Positions 57,261 through 64,000 of a stretch of 64,000 bases of DNA are shown piece after piece; within the stretch, counting starts at the first letter, position 1; each line of letters starts with the position of its first letter. The notes below the pieces were generated by a model, which was not told the DNA's origin, searched no databases, and was given only the letters and a program-made list of their open reading frames with translations. The position numbers and the translations under genes are program-made. This DNA is from Lepturacanthus savala (lineage: Eukaryota > Chordata > Actinopteri > Scombriformes > Trichiuridae), in the NCBI GenBank assembly GCA_030544235.1, contig CM060464.1, positions 36,705,602 through 36,769,601 of the forward strand, in the 5' to 3' direction.

Positions 57261-59504
57261 CAGGATGAAGGCTGACAGACAGAATGCTGCTCTTTCTTCA
57301 CCACACATTTAGTTTTTCTAAAGCTGTGATTTCTCCCGTTTTTTTTTTTTTGGTTCTCTGCTCTTTTTCTTTTTTTCCGACATTGGTTTTGACTCTAATC
57401 CTGAGACAGGCAGAAACTGACGGACAGACTGATGCAGGGATGAGTTCGCATTTAAAAAATCGCAGCTTAGAATGGTAAAAGGTCAGCGATGGAAGCAGAA
57501 ATATCAATGCGTATGCAGAAAGTAACCTTTCTTCTGTGCGTGACATTAGATCATTGTGTGATACTGGCGGCCGGAGGCTGCAGGGGGCGGAGCCGCTTCC
57601 ATCCTCTCGGGGATCGGTGCTTATTCCCCAAATGCCCTGTGCTTCATGCATAATTGAAATTCATTGCCTCCTTTTTTTGCAGAAAGAGCTACAGTCGGCT
57701 TTTCTGTCTGTTTGGGGGTTGATGTGAATGTTCTAATCCCGCTGAGTGCTGAGCAGCGAGCGCTCTGACTCCGTCTCCTCCTCTCCTCCTCACATTCTCA
57801 CAGCTGTGGATTTGAGTTTTTAAGCACTTCCCATGTAAAAGCCTGGTGCTTGCAGAAATGTTAAGTGATGTGTGAGTTGCTGCTGAGTTCAGAGCTGTTC
57901 AATAAGAGCTGCAGCTGAACCTGGAGTCAGCAGGAGGTTCACACAGCTGCTGCAAAACTGAACCTGAACACAACACTACAGGAACAGAAGGAGGAGGAAA
58001 AAACAGGAGGAGGGGGAGGAGCAGAAGGAGAATAATTAATTATTGTGATTATTATGATTCATGGAAAAGAAGAACAAACTAATTTCTGATTCTTCTATAA
58101 TCTTTAGATCTAGATTTTTGGTGAAATATTGGATCATGTGAACATTCAATGAGAAGTTTAGAGGAAAAAATCTGTATCTGCAGCTGAAATGTTTCTGGTG
58201 TTTGTGAGACAGCAAAAACCCAAAGGTTCAAACCAGTGGTTTCATCTTTTTAAAGCTTCTTTATCACTGATCTGCATCTGATGGAACTAAAGTTGCAGAT
58301 AAATATAGAAGAGGAGAAAGCAGCAACACAGGAAATACTCAAGTACCTTTTAAATTACAGTACCTGAGTAAATGTACTGAGTTAAATTACTTCTCTCTAC
58401 CTCTCATCAGAGTTGGGAGCAGGTGGAGGATCAAGCGTTTTTCCAAATTTTCCATACATGATGGATTTTACTTTTACATAGTTTATTAGTTACAGTTTTC
58501 ACTTGTGTTGGGTGTTGGGTTTTTTATTTCTTTATTTTTTGGGTGTATTGTTTTTGACTCCATGGCCAGCAGAGATTTTAAATCTCTAACCCTGACAAAA
58601 AAGAACTAAAGGTCTCCACTAGGTTCCCCTGCAGCATGGAGGACATGGGGCTGGCTGTGTGGGAATGGGTCGGATACAGCAGCGTTCTGATGAACAGCGC
58701 CGTAGTGATTTATTTGAACCAGGTGGAGAAAGAACCAGGTCATGGAGACAGGAATCAGTGGGAACGGTAGTTTTGTGCAGGTACTACTGCTTTTTCCACC
58801 TTTATTTAACCAGGCATGTTGCTTGAGGTCAAATGTTCTCTTTTTAAGAAAGGCCTGACCTTTCTGTGGTCGATCTTATTAGATCAATTGAGCCAAAAAC
58901 AAACACTCTTCCTCAGTCCAGTTGTGTTTTCTTGTTTTTTTTTTCTCCGTTGTTCAATAGTTTGTAGCAGATGTAAAAGCCAGATAAACCTACTTCTATA
59001 CACCTGTCAGCAATCAAGGACATTGATGAAAGCTGTGCTGTTACTCTCATTAATACCAAATTAAGTTGAGATGTTGAAAGTTGAAAGTACAAAAACCTGC
59101 AATTAATAAAAGCAAATTAATATAAGCACTATGTGAATATGTGGGCATTCAGTAGGATTATTTTATAGGACAGTTTACTATTCATGTATTTTCTTTTCAT
59201 GATTAAGTTCATCAATTTGAGGGTCCTTCCTTTGACTATTATCACCAAGAGTAAGTTTTTATCCAGCTTTTAGGATCAACCAATCACAGGGTTGGAAATG
59301 ATGGAAATGAATGATGATACCTAGTGACACGGTCAACCACACCTCCTCACTAAGATAGGAGTTTCTGTCCATTCCTGGCTCAGAGTTCTCTGAGAATGTT
59401 CTGGAATCACTCCAAAGCACAGACTCATTGCTGGGAATGTTTAGGCTAAGTTAAGAGCTCTCTGAGAGGATTCTCAGAATCTTTAGGAATATGGGTCCTG
59501 GTGT

Positions 59505-59765
59505 GGAAAAGAGGAGGCATTAAATACCTGGGGGTGTTTTTGGGGGATGAGAGCAATGTCAAAACAAACTGGGAGACATCACTGAAAAGATAGAAGGAAG
59601 GATGGCGAAATGGAAACGGTTGATCCAGTTTTTTAGAGGTATGTTGTGTAGGACATTAAACCACACAGGAGTACGGAACAGAGAGCACACTTTACATCCA
59701 TTACACTTCATCATCATTACTTTTTATACGGAGCATTTCCCTACCCATGGTACTGAATATATGCA
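59505..59765 (+). pseudogene. LINE (L1/Tx1-like) fragment, left piece
   Basis: GGIKYLGVFLGDESNVKTNW, a stop, then a frame-shifted EGRMAKWKRLIQFFRG. This is the region directly after the reverse transcriptase core in L1/Tx1-type fish LINEs. It breaks off where Gypsy sequence begins. Confidence 0.6.
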
Positions 59766-61866
59766 TTAAACACATTGCATAACTGTCATGACAGTTCTAG
59801 GTTTAGAAAACTTCAGTTCTCCTTTCTTCACCTTCCATGGTTTTCTCACCCTGACTTTGTCACCGGGCTGGAAGTTGGACGACTTGGCAAGTTTTTGCTG
59901 ATCGGTGTATGCTTTCATTTTCTGTTGTTTACACTCCACTCTTTCTTGCACACATTTCTTATCTGTTGGTGGGGCAGGCATGTAGGTCACCAGTTCTGAA
60001 GGGGATACTCCAGTGGTGGAATGAGGAGTAGCTCTGTAGTCCCTCAGGTAAGCAGTCTCTAAACAGTCCTTAACGCTTCTGTTGAAGCTGTCAACTTCTC
60101 CATTAGCTCTTGGATAGTACACTGAAGATCTCAGGTGTTCCACTGTCTTTGAAAAAGTCAGCAAACTCAGCAGAGAGGAATTGAGGACTGTTGTCACTTA
60201 TCAGCGTCTTTGGATTCCCTTCTCAAGAGAAAATGGCAACCAGGAACTGGATGATAGTAGCTGTGTCAACGTGGGGAGCAAACACTACTTCAGGCCATTT
60301 ACTAAAGTATACTACCAGTGATATGGCAAACCTACAATCAGTAGGAGCATTCTCAAATGGGCCTATGATGTCCACGGACACCTTTTCCCACACAGCGGCT
60401 GGTAGGGGGACAGGTTAGAGTGGAGCATCATGGATGACAGTGGTGTTGTCATTCTGTTGGCAGATTGAGCAGTTATTAATGCGTGTCTCTATTTGAAAGT
60501 CCATTTTGGGCCACCAGTACAACTCCCTGAGGCATTGTTTGCAGCGCACAATACCCTGGTGGGTTTCATGGGCAAGAACAATGAGTCTTTTTTGCAATAA
60601 CTCGGGTACGATCAATCCATGAGACCCTCTGACTATGCATTCATTCATGACAGCAAGTATGGCTGTAAGTCAGGTTCAAGTGTCTACCGCCGTGACGGCC
60701 AGCCTCTCTGTATCTGGGCACAAAGCTTAGTGAGCACTGGACAGCCATTACACTCTGAACAAAAGTCTTCCTCAGACACAGCACTCAGGTCAGTGAGTAT
60801 GGCAGCCACTGACTAGATCTCTTCTGCGTATGCAGTGTCAGTTTCAGGAAGTGGGAGTCTCGACAGGCAGTCAGCAACATGGTTCAGTGACCCTGTTCTG
60901 TATTCAACATCATAGTCAAACTCCAGGAGACGAGCAGAGCATCTGGCAATGTGGAGACCAGCGCGGTTATTGCCTTTGGTAGTCAACAGTGTTTGGTGAT
61001 CAGTGCGTAACAGGAATCTTCTTCCCCACAGCCATGTCCGCCATTTCTTAGCCGCCCAGACGCAGACTAGCGCTTCCTTCTCAACATCAGACTGCGAGAT
61101 GCAAAAGCAACAGTCTGCTCTGCACCGTTACTGTCCATCTGTATCCAGTCATAGTCTGAGGTGTCTGTTGACACAATGGTAGGCTTACTGGGGTCAAACA
61201 TCACCAGCACAGTACTATACACGATCAACTGCTTGACTTGCTTGAATGCTGCTTGAGCTGTCTTGTTCCAGCGGAATGAGTAATCTTTTCACAGAAGAGC
61301 TCTCACAGGCTCAATGACAGTTATGCCCTTACTTATGTTACCATGCACTCAGGCCAAGGAAAGAGAGCAAGGTTGCAGGATCAGAAGGGTCTAAGACACC
61401 CTATCACGTTCAGTTTTAACTTAGAATATGTCACAAACTACACTTCTGGGCTATGCAATTTTAACTAAGTTAAAATTTGCATTGTAAACACTCTCAGGTA
61501 GTATAGAAATGCCAGATCTTGTATCAACTAGCAATTACATTATATGCATCAGTAGTATTTGGTACAGTAATAGTAAAAGGGCACATTAATTTAGTTGCAT
61601 CAGCAGTGAAATTATTTTCAACACTTAAAACACAAATTTCAGGCACAGTCACTTCATTAACTGGCTTTTGGGAAGACTTGCATACTCTTGAAGAGTGTCC
61701 CAGTTATTGCATTTAGAGTCTTTTGCAGGACACAACTTGTCATTTGCTTTGTGTTCAGCAGCAACACAACAATAGCATGACGTAGCTCCATCCGTTTTAT
61801 GAGCAGGTTTTTGTTTTGGTTTACGTGCTTTCTTTTGTACTTGGAACGGCAACACAACACAGCCAA
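59766..61866 (-). pseudogene. Ty3/Gypsy retrotransposon fossil lacking most reverse transcriptase
   Basis: Read on the minus strand. A Cys/His knuckle region (CYCCVAAEHKANDKLC) at 61855-61649; a short protease-like part; RNase H and connection blocks at about 61330-60835 (SKPTIVSTDTSDYDW, EKEALVCVWAAKKW, RFLLRTDHQTLL, YRTGSLNHVADCLSRL); the integrase zinc-binding domain at 60648-60415 (HETHQGIVRCKQCLRELYWW, CSICQQ); the integrase core at 60400-60080 with VSVDIIGPF, ISDNSPQF and ANGEVDSF supplying D, D and E; and a C-terminal domain (FQPGDKVRVRKPWKVKKGEL) ending 59766. Only about 300 bases separate protease and connection, so the reverse transcriptase palm is missing. No LTRs are visible. Stops and shifts show it is dead. 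Confidence 0.85.
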
Positions 61867-62340
61867 CTCTCTACACTGGTTGTTAAGAGAACCGTATCTC
61901 TTGAGCTGAACTGGACGTCAGGTGGTCCAGTCTGGAACTCTGACACTGAGGCTGGAACTGAATGATGCCCAGGACCTGGACTCCCTGCTGAGGCTGCAAT
62001 CTGTCCGGGTGGCCCGGAGGATCCTGGACCTCTTGTCCTGAAGCCTGTCAGGAGAGGATACTGCAGGAAGGAAACAGTACCAGAACTTACCAACCCTTTC
62101 CCCAACATTATCCTGAGACCAGACTGGACCCAGTGGAGGGTCCTGGACAAACTTAAACCCTCAACATGGCTGGTCTCCAGCAGAGGATTTTACACAATGC
62201 TGTTGCCTCCAACACTTTTATCTCAGTTCTTGACCCTTCTATTCTTAGCTTGTGTCCTTTTTGTGATTTTAGAGAGACTAGTTTTCATGTTTTTATAGAG
62301 TGTAAGACACTGTTTAGTTTCTTCAGTCTTTAAACATGTT
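61867..62340 (+). pseudogene. LINE (L1/Tx1-like) fragment, right piece
   Basis: Readable blocks: LRLELNDAQDLDSLLRLQSV with ARRILDLLS, then NIILRPDWTQWRVLDKL, and STWLVSSRGFYTML followed by a cysteine-containing C-terminal part. This fits the region following 59505-59765 in L1/Tx1-like ORF2, so the two pieces are probably one copy split by the Gypsy element. Non-coding tail to about 62740. Confidence 0.5.
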
Positions 62341-63324
62341 TTTTTACTCTTTTTGATGTGGATTTGGATGAGAAGGTTTTCATCATGGGAACTGGCTACA
62401 GGGAAGGAGGGAAGTGACAGCTCCTAAACTTTTTATCTGGAGAAGCAACGTTGGTAGTTCACGTCATCAGGAAAAATTAGAATAGAAAACAGAGATGTGT
62501 GGCTGGTATATATCAGAGTAAGACTGTGTTTGGAGTTTAGTTTTTATAAAAATGTGGCTATTGTTGAGGTTTATAGAACTGCTGAGGATGATGATCATGA
62601 GGATATTTTATGTTCTGTGAAGCACCATTTTTAAGGAGATGAGTTTTTTTTTTTTTTTACTTTTATATTATATTGCACATTTGTAGTTTTTTTTTGATGT
62701 ATTGTAAAATACAAATATGTAAATAAAGTGTTTTTGTAAGAATCTAAAGTCTCTTTGTGTCTCTCTCTCTGGTGGCGGTGCTGTCAGACTGGAACGCTGA
62801 ATTCAAGGTTGCATCTATTAGTGCAGCCTGTTTAAAATGGAGTAGCCCTCCTGAGTTTTTCCTGCTGTACCTTATCTTCACTCCTGAGTTCCAGTTAACC
62901 CCAGGGACCCTCGCTCGCCCTGACGGCCTCTCTCGCTGCATAATACACTCCGCCACCTTGGTCACCATTTTCCGGTCAAACTAATTAGATTTCAGAGTCC
63001 CTGCTTGGGAGGATGTCAGTGGTATGAAATGGAAATAATTTCCAGATGAGTATCTGACATTTTACACTGTCAACTGGAGTAAAGAGTCCGGGCGGATTGG
63101 CTCGCTCCCTTTCCCTCCTCCCCCTCCCCCTCCTCCTCCTCCTCTTCGTCCTCTTCTTTTCCGCTCCATCACTTTAGTTGCAGAGATATGCTAAATCCTC
63201 CTGCTTCCCCTCTCTGCTGAATCCCGGCTGACAAATGGAAAGTGAATGTACACAAAAGAGCGCTTCCCTTTTTTTTCTGTGTCTGCTTGAAGTGTTAATG
63301 TGTTTAATTACTTTGAAGCTGTGC

Positions 63325-63419
63325 TTGTGTGTGTGTGTGTGCGTGTGTGTGTGTGTATGTGTGAGTGTGTGTGTGTATTGTGTGTTTGTGTGTGAGTGTA
63401 TGTGTGTGTTTGTGTGTGA

Positions 63420-63501
<82 letters not shown>

Positions 63502-63524
63502 TGTGTGTGTGCATGTGTGTGTGT
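63325..63524. repeat. (GT)n compound microsatellite
   Basis: About 200 bases of GT with TA, GA and TTT interruptions, including two copies of the phrase GTTTGTGTGTGAGTGTATGT. Confidence 0.97.
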
Positions 63525-63698
63525 TTTGCAGTTGAACCTGCCGCAGGAATTTCTTCAATTAATGCCTTTTCTCAGTCAATGACAATGGCTCCAATTTATC
63601 TTATAGGAACAATAGAGTAGGAGGAGGAGGTGCAGCTGCTCTGAACGGCAAAGACGAGCAGGACGTGCTGCTGCACAGTGCTGACGCTAGCAGCCCCC

Positions 63699-63729
<31 letters not shown>

Positions 63730-63858
63730 ACACACACACACTTTAGAAAGCTGTCAGTGAGTCATTCTGTGGTCAGACGACATGTTTGTGACAGAGACGT
63801 TTCAGACATGCTGACCTGCTGCCAATCACAGCTCAATTTCCTGAAAACGAAGCAACAG

Positions 63859-63860
<2 letters not shown>

Positions 63861-63949
<89 letters not shown>
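63861..63949. repeat. (TA)n microsatellite
   Basis: About 44 AT units. Confidence 0.98.
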
Positions 63950-63952
<3 letters not shown>

Positions 63953-64000
63953 TACATATATATATCACAGATTTCTTCATTTTTCTACGTTCCAGTCCGC

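Larger units (their letters stand above)
62341..64000. other. No gene seen; candidate conserved segment and microsatellites
   Basis: 62760-63240 is repeat-poor (CCTTGGTCACCATTTTCCGG, CTAATTAGATTTCAGAG, GAAATGGAAATAATTTCC) and could be conserved non-coding DNA of the protocadherin intron. Then (GT)n at 63325-63524, a C run followed by (CA)n at 63694-63741, and (TA)n at 63861-63949. Confidence 0.4.

Overview
The window looks like a piece of a percomorph-type teleost fish genome. It has low gene density, many CA/TA/GA microsatellites, several minisatellites, and teleost-type transposable element families (hAT, piggyBac, Polinton/Maverick, Gypsy, LINEs, LTR fragments). Only one host protein-coding exon is well supported: the last coding exon of a delta-1 protocadherin, best matched to protocadherin-1, on the minus strand at 52533-52981. 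No tRNA, rRNA or CRISPR was seen. All family identifications come from recognising motifs by eye, without a database search.

Layout. 1-5250: a broken multicopy teleost transposon-like gene in two halves (the second resembles predicted fish proteins labelled SAMD3-like), split by an LTR-like repeat at 1926-3236 whose second copy lies at 25094-26368. 6241-7488 and 10161-12374: two long minisatellites, the second with higher-order structure. 13768-15690: a decayed BED-finger hAT transposase with a duplicated finger segment. 17520-19060: a minus-strand LINE remnant. 20871-22792: a nearly complete but broken second hAT transposase. 23162-23387: a palindromic MITE. 26373-31040: a decayed Polinton with recognisable adenain-like protease, minor capsid, pVI-like protein and packaging ATPase. 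31560-33110: a third hAT fossil, cut by a solo-LTR-like element that still has its 5-bp target duplication. 37285-37515: a CpG-rich stretch with a good splice donor. 38626-39085: a long purine tract. 44158-44649: a long ATC-type repeat. 46640-47656: a piggyBac-type non-autonomous element bounded by TTAA. 48864-49520: a 657-bp hAT deletion derivative with perfect 8-bp target duplications that keeps an open BED zinc-finger frame. 53908-54598: a second hAT MITE with perfect 8-bp target duplications, inside the protocadherin intron. 59505-62340: a LINE fragment apparently split by a Gypsy element lacking most of its reverse transcriptase.

The genes do not form a pathway. The window is a record of nested insertions around the 3' end of a protocadherin gene whose upstream intron runs off the right edge. 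The items most worth a second look are the Polinton fossil, the transposase-free BED-finger element, the two-part SAMD3-like mobile gene, and the higher-order minisatellite whose unit contains an inverted repeat. I found no clearly new biological system.
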